The notes under the pieces: model-generated
What the model was told of the DNA's origin: nothing
The model's input: the letters and a program-made list of their open reading frames with translations, nothing else
The model's database searches: none
Position numbers and translations under genes: made by a program
Assembly: GCA_045660825.1 (NCBI GenBank)
Contig: JAZREN010000026.1
Coordinates: forward strand, 1 to 39,874
Length of the DNA stretch: 39,874 nt
Reading direction: 5' to 3'
From: HGM04593 sp045660825
GTDB lineage: Bacteria > Bacteroidota > Bacteroidia > Bacteroidales > Bacteroidaceae
Shown here: positions 33,413-39,874 of the stretch, in pieces
How positions within the stretch are numbered: position 1 is the stretch's first letter
Layout of the letters: each line of letters starts with the position of its first letter

Positions 33413-34118
33413 TAGAGCTCTTTTTAGCCCTGTCGGGGCGATAATAGTAGATTACACCATATTCGGCACACTTCTTTATGCGCGCATCGCCGCTCAATTC
33501 CGCAAAGGACTTTTCAACCTCGGCCCAGATCTCGAATATCAGCTCGTCAACCTCGTAACGCATGTTCGAGATATTCGCAAGCGCCTCGGCCGTGCGGTTC
33601 TGCAAGTAGTGCTGCCTGTCATACATCTCCTTGAACAGCGCAAAGACTACCGACACGCGTCCCATCGTAGGGTTGTATATGGCAACACCACCCTCGGCTT
33701 GGCGGCGTTGCTCACCGGTAATTATTTTCTGCCCCCACTCCAGAACCGAAGCCTCGGAAAACAGGTTGGGTACAGTATCCTCATTTTCGGGCAGACCATA
33801 ATATGGACGCTTGTTGCGCGCAATCTCACCACGCATTATACACATGCTGAGCACCTGAATGAAATGCGAGACATACATCCTTGCCTTTTTGAGAGCTGCG
33901 TCATACTGCTCATTGCCTTTTTTCGACGCCTGTTCTGTGACACAGCGCTTGTACACGTCGACCTCGCGCGAGAAACGCTCAAGCAGGTTCTTTGCACGAT
34001 GATAGGTATTGTGCGTGAGCACCTGCGTGAATATACCATTCCTCACACTGCTGTCTACGGCAGCTTTCAAAGCACGTATACGTGCCTGGTCGGTCTTGGG
34101 CAATCGGCGATATGGCAT
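33402..34118 (-). CDS. Conserved Bacteroidales protein of unknown function
   Basis: This 238-aa soluble, helix-rich, basic protein (MPYRRLPKTDQARIRALKAA) has no signal peptide, no membrane segment and no catalytic motif that I recognise. Aromatic residues cluster near the end (AEYGVIYYYRPDRAKKSS). It resembles a hypothetical protein commonly found next to prenyl synthase and TatD genes in this order. Its stop overlaps the TatD start, and it begins 17 nt after the prenyl synthase stop, so it belongs to the same transcript. No function is assigned. Confidence 0.8.
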   Translation of the reverse strand: MPYRRLPKTDQARIRALKAAVDSSVRNGIFTQVLTHNTYHRAKNLLERFSREVDVYKRCVTEQASKKGNEQYDAALKKARMYVSHFIQVLSMCIMRGEIARNKRPYYGLPENEDTVPNLFSEASVLEWGQKIITGEQRRQAEGGVAIYNPTMGRVSVVFALFKEMYDRQHYLQNRTAEALANISNMRYEVDELIFEIWAEVEKSFAELSGDARIKKCAEYGVIYYYRPDRAKKSSNDD

Positions 34119-34135
34119 CCTGTTCCTTTTATATA

Positions 34136-35110
34136 TTAAAGATTACGGTTCAGTATCATATTTGCAAAATCCTTGAGAGCGGCCTTCTTCTCCTCAGCAA
34201 CGGATATTGCATTGATATAAGCATCACACTTGGCAAAGAGTTCATGTATGCGATTCTCGCACACCTCCTTGACTCCAAGTTCGTTGTACATGGCAGTGAA
34301 CCATGCGATTTTCTCCTGGGCATCAAACTCCTCCTTCTCCATCCACTCCTTCATCTGCACGAGCTGTGCCGGCGAAGCAAGGTTCATGGCTGTAATAAGC
34401 AGGAAAGTCTTCTTGTTACAGCAGATGTCACCACCGATTTTCTTGCCAAAAAGCTTTTCATCGGCATACACATCGAGCAGGTCATCCTGCAACTGGAATG
34501 CAAGACCGATAGTCTCGCCATATCTGTACAGATTCTCAAGGTCACTTTCACTTGCACCGGCAAGTATACCACCCAGTTTGAGCGAAGCTGCAAGAAGCAC
34601 CGATGTCTTCAGGCGTATCATCTCCATATACTCCTCCTCGGCAACATCATCGCGTTTCTCAAAGTCAAGGTCATACTGCTGTCCGTCGCCAACCTCCTTT
34701 GCAGTCTCGGTGAAGAGTGACAACATGGCAGGCAACTTGTCGGCTGGAACATGCGACAGGAACTCATATGCAAACACAAGCATAGTGTCACCCGAGAGTA
34801 TCGCAGCCGTGTCGCCCCACTTGGCACATACCGTAGGCTTTCCGCGGCGTATCACAGCCCTGTCCATCACATCGTCGTGGATAAGAGTATAGTTGTGGTA
34901 TGTCTCTACCGCCACAGCCGGATAGAGCGCCTCACGCACACACTCCTTATACATATTATAGGCAAGCAGGAACAGCACCGGACGCACACGCTTTCCACTC
35001 TGCTCCAATGTATAACGCACCGGAGCATACAGTTCACGCGGTTCACGCTCAAACTTCACTCCATCTATAAACTCATTTACAATATCCCTTAATTGTTCCC
35101 AAGTATACAT
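34136..35110 (-). CDS. Polyprenyl (farnesyl/geranylgeranyl-type) diphosphate synthase
   Basis: This 324-aa isoprenoid chain-elongation enzyme condenses isopentenyl diphosphate with allylic diphosphates. The first Asp-rich motif is DDVMD (79-83) in LIHDDVMDRAVIRRGKPT, and the second is DDLLD in FQLQDDLLDVYADEKLFGKK. GKRVRPVLFLLAYN (39-52) gives the substrate Arg/Lys site. The length fits short-chain synthases; the product length is not certain. The ATG at 35110 was chosen; the longer frame would run through the TonB terminator. It is the first gene of a six-gene minus-strand operon. IspH, which makes its substrates, is encoded in the same window at 37853. Confidence 0.93.
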   Translation of the reverse strand: MYTWEQLRDIVNEFIDGVKFEREPRELYAPVRYTLEQSGKRVRPVLFLLAYNMYKECVREALYPAVAVETYHNYTLIHDDVMDRAVIRRGKPTVCAKWGDTAAILSGDTMLVFAYEFLSHVPADKLPAMLSLFTETAKEVGDGQQYDLDFEKRDDVAEEEYMEMIRLKTSVLLAASLKLGGILAGASESDLENLYRYGETIGLAFQLQDDLLDVYADEKLFGKKIGGDICCNKKTFLLITAMNLASPAQLVQMKEWMEKEEFDAQEKIAWFTAMYNELGVKEVCENRIHELFAKCDAYINAISVAEEKKAALKDFANMILNRNL

Positions 35111-35130
35111 ATAGGTTCTTTCAATTAAAA

Positions 35131-35154
35131 AAGAGGCTGCATCCGCAGCCTCTT
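35131..35154 (-). terminator. Terminator of the TonB gene
   Basis: A 10-bp perfect GC-rich stem (35131-35140 with 35145-35154) with a 4-nt loop is followed by six Ts in the minus-strand transcript. It lies between tonB and the prenyl synthase start, only 20 nt before that ATG. The downstream operon therefore needs readthrough or a promoter not recognised here. Confidence 0.85.
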
Positions 35155-35174
35155 TCATATGTTGTTATCAAATT

Positions 35175-35915
35175 TTACTGCAAACGGAAGTTAACCGGCA
35201 ATACAAATTTCACACGCACAGCCTTACCCAACTGACGACCGGGCTTCCATTTTGGCATCGCCTCGATCACACGGATAGCCTCCTTATCAAGATAGATATC
35301 ACCCGATGAACGGATAACCTCAGTATCCTGAATAGAACCGTCGGTGTTCACTGTAAACTTCACGAATGTCTTACCCTGTGAGTTGTTGTCACGTGACACG
35401 CGTGGATATTTGATATTGTCCTTGAAGTACTTCATCAACTCCTTCATACCACCGGGGAATTCTGGCTGCTCCTCAACGACGTCGAAGATCTGCTCCTCTT
35501 CAACCTCTTCCTCAACATAGATTACGTCAGTCTCCTCAACATCGGCATACTCGCTCATATCCTGAACCGATACAAGCTCCTGCTCGTCGATTTCAACCTC
35601 GTCCTCTACCACCTTAATCACATCGACAATCTTCTTTGCCTGTGGTGGAGGAGGAATAACCTTCTTCTCAATCACCAATGGTGGGATTTCCTCAATTACA
35701 ACAATGATGTCGTCCTTAGCTTTGCTTTTTGGAGCAGGCTGTTCCTCATCATCCTGAAAAGCAGTAAGTTCAAGACCGGCAAACAGCGTTGCAAGAGCAA
35801 ACACAAAACCCAGCAATAGCCAAGTTGTACGATTACGCTCCAAGTTGGCCTTTTCGCTCTTCTTTACCTCGAGCAATTCGGCGCCTTTAAAATCTTGTTT
35901 TTTTCCTTTGTCCAT
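35175..35915 (-). CDS. TonB-family energy transducer
   Basis: This 246-aa protein has an N-terminal cytoplasmic part with many Lys/Glu, one membrane helix (about 31-51, TTWLLLGFVFALATLFAGLEL) and a periplasmic linker with PPPP-type and acidic stretches (IPPPPQAKK, then VEEEVEEEQ). A C-terminal TonB domain follows (about 155-246: FPGGMKELMKYFKDNIKYP, GSIQDTEVIRSSG, MPKWKPGRQLGK). It couples the proton gradient to outer-membrane transporters such as the SusC protein here. The linker is unusually Glu/Val/Asp rich. ATG 35915 was chosen; a -7 match (TATTTTTG) lies at 35958-35965. Confidence 0.93.
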   Translation of the reverse strand: MDKGKKQDFKGAELLEVKKSEKANLERNRTTWLLLGFVFALATLFAGLELTAFQDDEEQPAPKSKAKDDIIVVIEEIPPLVIEKKVIPPPPQAKKIVDVIKVVEDEVEIDEQELVSVQDMSEYADVEETDVIYVEEEVEEEQIFDVVEEQPEFPGGMKELMKYFKDNIKYPRVSRDNNSQGKTFVKFTVNTDGSIQDTEVIRSSGDIYLDKEAIRVIEAMPKWKPGRQLGKAVRVKFVLPVNFRLQ

Positions 35916-35957
35916 TATCGTATTTGTTTTATTTGCAAGGTTACACTTTCTAACCGA

Positions 35958-35965
35958 CAAAAATA
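35958..35965 (-). promoter_or_regulatory. Candidate -7 element of tonB
   Basis: TATTTTTG on the minus strand matches TAnnTTTG and lies 42 nt before the ATG. No TTTG occurs 19-21 nt upstream, so only the -7 half is supported. Confidence 0.4.
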
Positions 35966-36125
35966 AACAATATTTTTCAATACGCACGATATATTTCATC
36001 TTTTTTTTATTTTTAGTATCTTTTTCAACGAATGGGTCATCAAAGAGCTCTTTTTTATTACATTTTTTAATTATAGAAGAAGGTATTTTATTAATGCCGC
36101 ATCAAGAAAAGATAAAAAAAAGCAT

Positions 36126-36133
36126 TATCTTCG
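36126..36133 (+). promoter_or_regulatory. Candidate -7 element of porQ
   Basis: TATCTTCG, within the 13-mer ATTATCTTCGCAA that also forms the DUF4468 promoter, lies 39 nt before the porQ start. No upstream TTTG is seen. Confidence 0.45.
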
Positions 36134-36172
36134 CAAACAAATACCGTACAGCGGCAAAACACAGAAAAGAAC

Positions 36173-37147
36173 GTGAAGAAAGCAAAAATCATCTTACTGA
36201 TTCTTATGCTACTCCCTTTGACAACCATGGCTCAGGGAGGAGAGAGCGCGTTCAATTTCCTGAAGTTGCCCTACTCGTCACACGTTGCAGCTCTTGGCGG
36301 CAGCAACATCTCCGCCATTGACGACGACCTCTCACTGTCGATGCACAACCCGGCACTGCTAATCAACACCGCCGACAAGACCATCGACCTCTCGTTCATG
36401 ACATACATGAGCGGCAGCAAGGTTGCCGGCGCGGCATTCAACAAGACATTCGGAGAGCGTTCGGCCGGAGCTGTCGCCCTGCGCTACGTAGACTACGGCA
36501 AGTTCGAAGGCTATACCCCCGACAATATCTTCACAGGTACATTCCGTGCCATGGACACCGAGTTGAGCCTCACCTACTGCTACCTGTTGAGCGAACATTG
36601 GAGCGGTGGTGTATCGGGCAAATTCATCTATTCGCAATATGAAAGTCTCAATTCGTTGGCCATTGGTGTAGACCTTGGAATTAACTACTATAACCCCGAC
36701 ATTGATTTCTCGGCATCACTGGTACTCAAGAACCTGGGTGGCCAGGTCATGACCTTTGAACAGGAGCACGAAATAATGCCCATAGACATACAACTTGGTT
36801 TTACCAAGCGCCTTGCCCACGCCCCCATTCTGCTGTCGGCCACCCTTGTCGACCTGCACCGTTGGAGAGCTACCGATTTCTACAATGCCGATGGCAGCAA
36901 GGACAATTTCGGCGAGTTGCTCATGAAGCACATAGTATTGGGAGCCGACATACTCATAGGCAACAATTTCTATGCATCATTGGGCTACAACTACAGGATG
37001 AGCCGCGAACTCTCAACCGGCCGCGGGCTCACCGGGTTCAGTATTGGAGCAGGACTACATATAAACAAGGTCAAGTTCGGCGCATCATTCAGCCAACTGC
37101 ACATCTCATCTTCGTCACTGCTCTTCAACATAGCATATTCAATCTAA
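36173..37147 (+). CDS. porQ: Type IX secretion system protein PorQ
   Basis: This 324-aa protein has a signal peptide (MKKAKIILLILMLLPLTTMA). The mature start, FNFLKLPYSSHVAALGGSN followed by DDDLSLSMHNPALL, is characteristic of PorQ, an outer-membrane barrel related to PorV. PorQ works with the surface proteins that attach type IX cargo to lipopolysaccharide. The start codon is GTG at 36173, which fits the signal peptide exactly. The following gene order (cmk, ispH, pfkA) matches that around porQ in other Bacteroidales, which supports the call. The gap to cmk is 19 nt. Confidence 0.88.
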   Translation: MKKAKIILLILMLLPLTTMAQGGESAFNFLKLPYSSHVAALGGSNISAIDDDLSLSMHNPALLINTADKTIDLSFMTYMSGSKVAGAAFNKTFGERSAGAVALRYVDYGKFEGYTPDNIFTGTFRAMDTELSLTYCYLLSEHWSGGVSGKFIYSQYESLNSLAIGVDLGINYYNPDIDFSASLVLKNLGGQVMTFEQEHEIMPIDIQLGFTKRLAHAPILLSATLVDLHRWRATDFYNADGSKDNFGELLMKHIVLGADILIGNNFYASLGYNYRMSRELSTGRGLTGFSIGAGLHINKVKFGASFSQLHISSSSLLFNIAYSI

Positions 37148-37166
37148 TAAATACACAAATCAACAT

Positions 37167-37853
37167 ATGAAACGCATCATCATAGCAATCGACGGTTTTT
37201 CATCGTGCGGCAAAAGCACAATGGCAAAAGCCCTTGCACGCAACATCGGTTACCTGTACTTTGACAGCGGCGCCATGTACCGTGCCGTGGCACTCTACTG
37301 CATGCAGAACGGCCTCATCAACGACAATAAGATTGACACCGACACGCTCCGTGCAAGGATGAAGGATATACACATAACCTTTGAAGCCGACCCCGAGACA
37401 AAGAACTCGCTCACACTGCTCAATGGAGTGAATGTAGAGCACGAGATCCGCTCGCTCGAGGTTTCACAGGTTGTCAGCCAGGTTGCAGCACTCGATTTCG
37501 TACGTAGCGAGATGATTGAACAGCAGCGTGCCATGGGCGAGAAGAAAGGCATTGTCATGGACGGACGCGACATTGGCACAACCGTATTCCCCAATGCCGA
37601 ACTGAAGGTTTTTGTCACAGCATCGGCCGAGGTACGTGCACAGCGCCGTTACGACGAGCTCACCGCACGTGGCGACAACGCCGATTTCCAGGCAATCCTT
37701 GAGAATGTGCTCCAGCGCGACCACATTGACCAGACACGCGAGGTAAGCCCGCTCAAAAAGGCCGACGACGCACTGCTCCTCGACAACAGCAACCTCACCC
37801 GCGAACAGCAGATGGAGTGGCTCATTCAGCAATACAACAACATCGCACAATAA
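37167..37853 (+). CDS. cmk: Cytidylate (CMP/dCMP) kinase
   Basis: This 228-aa protein transfers phosphate from ATP to CMP or dCMP. It has a P-loop at residues 10-18 (GFSSCGKST), then YLYFDSGAMYRAVALYC. The CMP-binding and lid segments IVMDGRDIGTTVFPNAELKVFVTASAEVR and QRDHIDQTREVSPL are all present. Length is normal for the family. Its stop overlaps the ispH start (TAATG), so the two are co-translated. Confidence 0.96.
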   Translation: MKRIIIAIDGFSSCGKSTMAKALARNIGYLYFDSGAMYRAVALYCMQNGLINDNKIDTDTLRARMKDIHITFEADPETKNSLTLLNGVNVEHEIRSLEVSQVVSQVAALDFVRSEMIEQQRAMGEKKGIVMDGRDIGTTVFPNAELKVFVTASAEVRAQRRYDELTARGDNADFQAILENVLQRDHIDQTREVSPLKKADDALLLDNSNLTREQQMEWLIQQYNNIAQ

Positions 37854-38722
37854 TGCTCAACATCGAGATTGACGAACATTCAGGATTCTGCTTTGGTGTA
37901 ACCACAGCCATAAAGAAAGCCGAAGAAGAGCTGCAAAAGGGCGAAATGCTCTATTGCCTGGGCGACATTGTGCACAACCGCATAGAGTGCGACAGGCTTG
38001 AGAAGTTGGGACTCATCACCATCAACCACGATGAGTTCTCAAAGCTGCACGACGCCAAGGTACTCTTCAGAGCCCATGGCGAGCCACCTGCGACATATGA
38101 AATAGCCCGTAAGAACAACCTTGAAATCATTGATGCCACATGCCCCGTTGTATTGAAACTACAACAGCGCATCAAGAGCAAATGGCAGGAAACCAATGCC
38201 GCCGAGAGCCAGATTGTCATTTACGGACAACCCGGCCATGCCGAGGTGCTTGGTCTTGTGGGGCAGACCCGTGGCGAAGCCACCGTCATTGAAAACAGTG
38301 CACAGATTGACCTTCTTGCAAAGGACAAGCACACCTATATATATTCACAGACTACGAAATCGCTCGAAGGATACAAGCACGTCGTCAAGGAAATAAAGGG
38401 ACACATCAACCCCGAGAGGCAATGCGAGTCGTTCAACACCGTCTGCGGGCAGGTAGCCAACCGCCTCAACGGCATAGGCGAGTTCGCAAAGTCACACGAA
38501 CTCATATTCTTCGTATGCGGCAAGAAAAGTTCCAACGGACGCATCCTCTTTGACGAGTGCAGGAAAATGAACCCCAATTCCCATCAGATAGAAGGTCCCG
38601 AGGATCTCGACCTCTCCCTCACGGAAGGCGTCAGTTCAATAGGCATATGCGGAGCGACATCCACCCCCAAGTGGCTGATGGAAAACTGCAAGCAAGCAAT
38701 AATCAACTATAATGACAAATAA
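37853..38722 (+). CDS. ispH: 4-hydroxy-3-methylbut-2-enyl diphosphate reductase
   Basis: This 289-aa Fe-S enzyme forms isopentenyl and dimethylallyl diphosphate in the last step of the MEP pathway. The three cluster cysteines are visible: GFCFGV (Cys13), IDATCPVVLKLQQ and FNTVCGQVANR. RAHGEPP and YSQTTKS are family signatures, and GICGATSTPKWLME closes the protein. The ATG at 37853, overlapping the cmk stop, was chosen over a GTG 36 bases upstream because MLNIEIDEHSGFCFGV is the usual beginning. Confidence 0.96.
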   Translation: MLNIEIDEHSGFCFGVTTAIKKAEEELQKGEMLYCLGDIVHNRIECDRLEKLGLITINHDEFSKLHDAKVLFRAHGEPPATYEIARKNNLEIIDATCPVVLKLQQRIKSKWQETNAAESQIVIYGQPGHAEVLGLVGQTRGEATVIENSAQIDLLAKDKHTYIYSQTTKSLEGYKHVVKEIKGHINPERQCESFNTVCGQVANRLNGIGEFAKSHELIFFVCGKKSSNGRILFDECRKMNPNSHQIEGPEDLDLSLTEGVSSIGICGATSTPKWLMENCKQAIINYNDK

Positions 38723-38723
38723 T

Positions 38724-39710
38724 ATGAGAAACAAAATCCAATGCGTCGGTATCTTGACATCGGGAGGTGACGCACCCGGCATGAATGCAGCAATCCGCGC
38801 GGTCACACGTGCCTGCATCTATCATGGCATCACAGTAAAGGCCATCTATCGTGGTTACAAAGGACTCATGACAGGTGAGATCAAGGAGTTCAAGACCGAG
38901 AACGTTAGTAACATCATCCAGCGCGGAGGTACAATCCTCAAGACAAGCCGTTGCGACGAGTTCAAGACCGAGGAAGGTCGCGCAAAGGCATATGAAACCT
39001 TGCAGAAAGAGGGCATCAACGCACTTGTTGTGATTGGTGGCGACGGCTCAATCACCGGAGCATACAACCTTGCACGCGAGTTCGACATCCCATGTATCGC
39101 CTTGCCCGGTACCATTGACAACGACCTCTATGGAACTGATACCACCATCGGTTACGACACAGCCTTGAACACCATCATGGAGTGTGTCGACAAGATCCGC
39201 GATACAGCATCGTCACACGAGCGTCTTTTCATCGTTGAGGTTATGGGCCGCGACGCCGGCTTCCTCGCTCTCAACGGAACAATAGCAACCGGTGCCGAGG
39301 CATGCGTGCTCCCCGAGATCGACCCCGAGTTCGAAAAAATCAACCAGTTCATTGCCAACGGTCTGCGCCGCACAAAGAGCAGTAGTATCGTACTCTTTGC
39401 CGAGGGCCGCGAGAAGGACTACAACATTATGGAAGTTGCCGAGGGTATGCGCCAGCGTTTCCCCGAACTTGATGTACGTGTATCAATCCTCGGTTACTTG
39501 CAGCGCGGTGGAAGCCCCACAGCCAACGACCGTATCCTTGCAAGCCGCTTGGGTGTTGCAGCCGTTGACGCATTGCTCGAGGGCCAGCGCAACGTCATGG
39601 TGGGCCTGAAGAACAACGAGATTGTCTACATCCCATTCACAAAGGCCATAAAGGACGACAAACCCATCGACCGCGACACAGTACGTGCACAGGAGATCCT
39701 TGCATCGTAA
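38724..39710 (+). CDS. pfkA: ATP-dependent 6-phosphofructokinase
   Basis: This 328-aa enzyme has the short, bacterial ATP type: ILTSGGDAPGMNAAIRAVTR (10-29), GGDG at 105-108 (Gly in the donor site, as in ATP enzymes), PGTIDND at 128-134, VEVMGRDAGFLA, and LGYLQRGGSPTANDR near the end. It performs the committed step of glycolysis. The start at 38724 lies one base after the ispH stop and gives the usual short N-terminus; an ATG at 38712 overlaps ispH. The window also holds a PPi-dependent enzyme at 11327. It is the last gene of the operon. Confidence 0.96.
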   Translation: MRNKIQCVGILTSGGDAPGMNAAIRAVTRACIYHGITVKAIYRGYKGLMTGEIKEFKTENVSNIIQRGGTILKTSRCDEFKTEEGRAKAYETLQKEGINALVVIGGDGSITGAYNLAREFDIPCIALPGTIDNDLYGTDTTIGYDTALNTIMECVDKIRDTASSHERLFIVEVMGRDAGFLALNGTIATGAEACVLPEIDPEFEKINQFIANGLRRTKSSSIVLFAEGREKDYNIMEVAEGMRQRFPELDVRVSILGYLQRGGSPTANDRILASRLGVAAVDALLEGQRNVMVGLKNNEIVYIPFTKAIKDDKPIDRDTVRAQEILAS

Positions 39711-39736
39711 TAAATTGACACACATCATAAATGACA

Positions 39737-39772
39737 AGAGGCCGGGTCAAAAGTATTTTTGCTCCGGCCTCT
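39737..39772 (+). terminator. Terminator of the porQ-cmk-ispH-pfkA operon
   Basis: A 9-bp GC-rich stem (39737-39745 with 39764-39772) is extended inward by an A/T stem and followed by a T-rich tract (GTTTTTGTTTT). Confidence 0.85.
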
Positions 39773-39835
39773 CTGTTTTTGTTTTATCGGCAAGATTTTA
39801 GTCTGAAAAAATTGTATTTCGGCTGATATGAGTTC

Positions 39836-39874
39836 TTATGCAGCCTTATTGAGCTCCATATACGCACCAGCAAT
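39836..39874 (-). CDS. Possible C-terminus of a minus-strand gene (partial)
   Basis: On the minus strand an open frame enters from the right edge and ends with TAA at 39836-39838, giving IAGAYMELNKAA as the last residues. The convergent layout with pfkA and the terminator between makes a real gene end plausible. Twelve codons are too few to assign a family or to be sure it is coding. Confidence 0.3.
   Translation of the reverse strand: MAGAYMELNKAA

Overview
The window is chromosomal DNA of a Bacteroidales bacterium (Bacteroidota). The family is uncertain; gut-type Bacteroidaceae, Prevotellaceae or Muribaculaceae are all possible. Evidence: a SusC/SusD outer-membrane pair, a type IX secretion protein PorQ in the order porQ-cmk-ispH-pfkA, DUF4476/DUF4468/DUF4421 and Porin_10 envelope families, PPi-dependent phosphofructokinase, few Shine-Dalgarno sites, and promoters of the Bacteroides type (TTTG, about 20 nt, TAnnTTTG). 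No tRNA, rRNA, CRISPR array, phage module or insertion sequence was seen.

Layout. 1-6920 (minus): SusC-SusD-surface lipoprotein operon with its own terminator. 6921-7804: gene-free, AT-rich, then a dense array of small hairpins. 7805-11031 (minus): a large secreted amidase-like/golvesin protein and a 91-aa protein. 11327-13843 (plus): PPi-phosphofructokinase and a membrane-anchored GH25 lysozyme, then a terminator. 14072-14503 (minus): DUF4476 protein. 14592-15157: gene-free, strongly structured element. 15158-16845 (minus): PASTA protein and RluA-type pseudouridine synthase. 17082-22027 (plus): five-gene envelope operon, including a 56-aa membrane protein. 22098-25001 (minus): repeat-rich secreted protein followed by a FadL-like porin. 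25158-29324 (minus): ilvD-ilvB-ilvN behind a valine leader-peptide attenuator. 29421-35110 (minus): six tightly packed genes (prenyl synthase, conserved protein, TatD, DAHP synthase/chorismate mutase, substrate-binding lipoprotein, FecCD permease). 35175-35915 (minus): TonB. 36173-39710 (plus): porQ-cmk-ispH-pfkA, with a strong terminator.

How they work together. Much of the window serves the outer membrane: nutrient import (SusCD, TonB, FecCD permease, FadL-like and Porin_10 barrels), secretion (PorQ) and peptidoglycan-related proteins (amidase-like, GH25, PASTA). The rest is central metabolism: glycolysis with both PPi- and ATP-type phosphofructokinases, branched-chain amino acids, the entry to aromatic amino acids, and isoprenoids (IspH and a prenyl synthase).

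The two most interesting signals are regulatory. One is a Val-Val-Val leader peptide plus terminator ahead of ilvD. The other is a tandem pair of interrupted palindromes with identical architecture upstream of two unrelated secreted-protein genes (DUF4476 at 14503 and the repeat protein at 25001), which suggests an undescribed shared regulator. Two hairpin-rich intergenic elements and a 49-bp exact repeat also remain unexplained.
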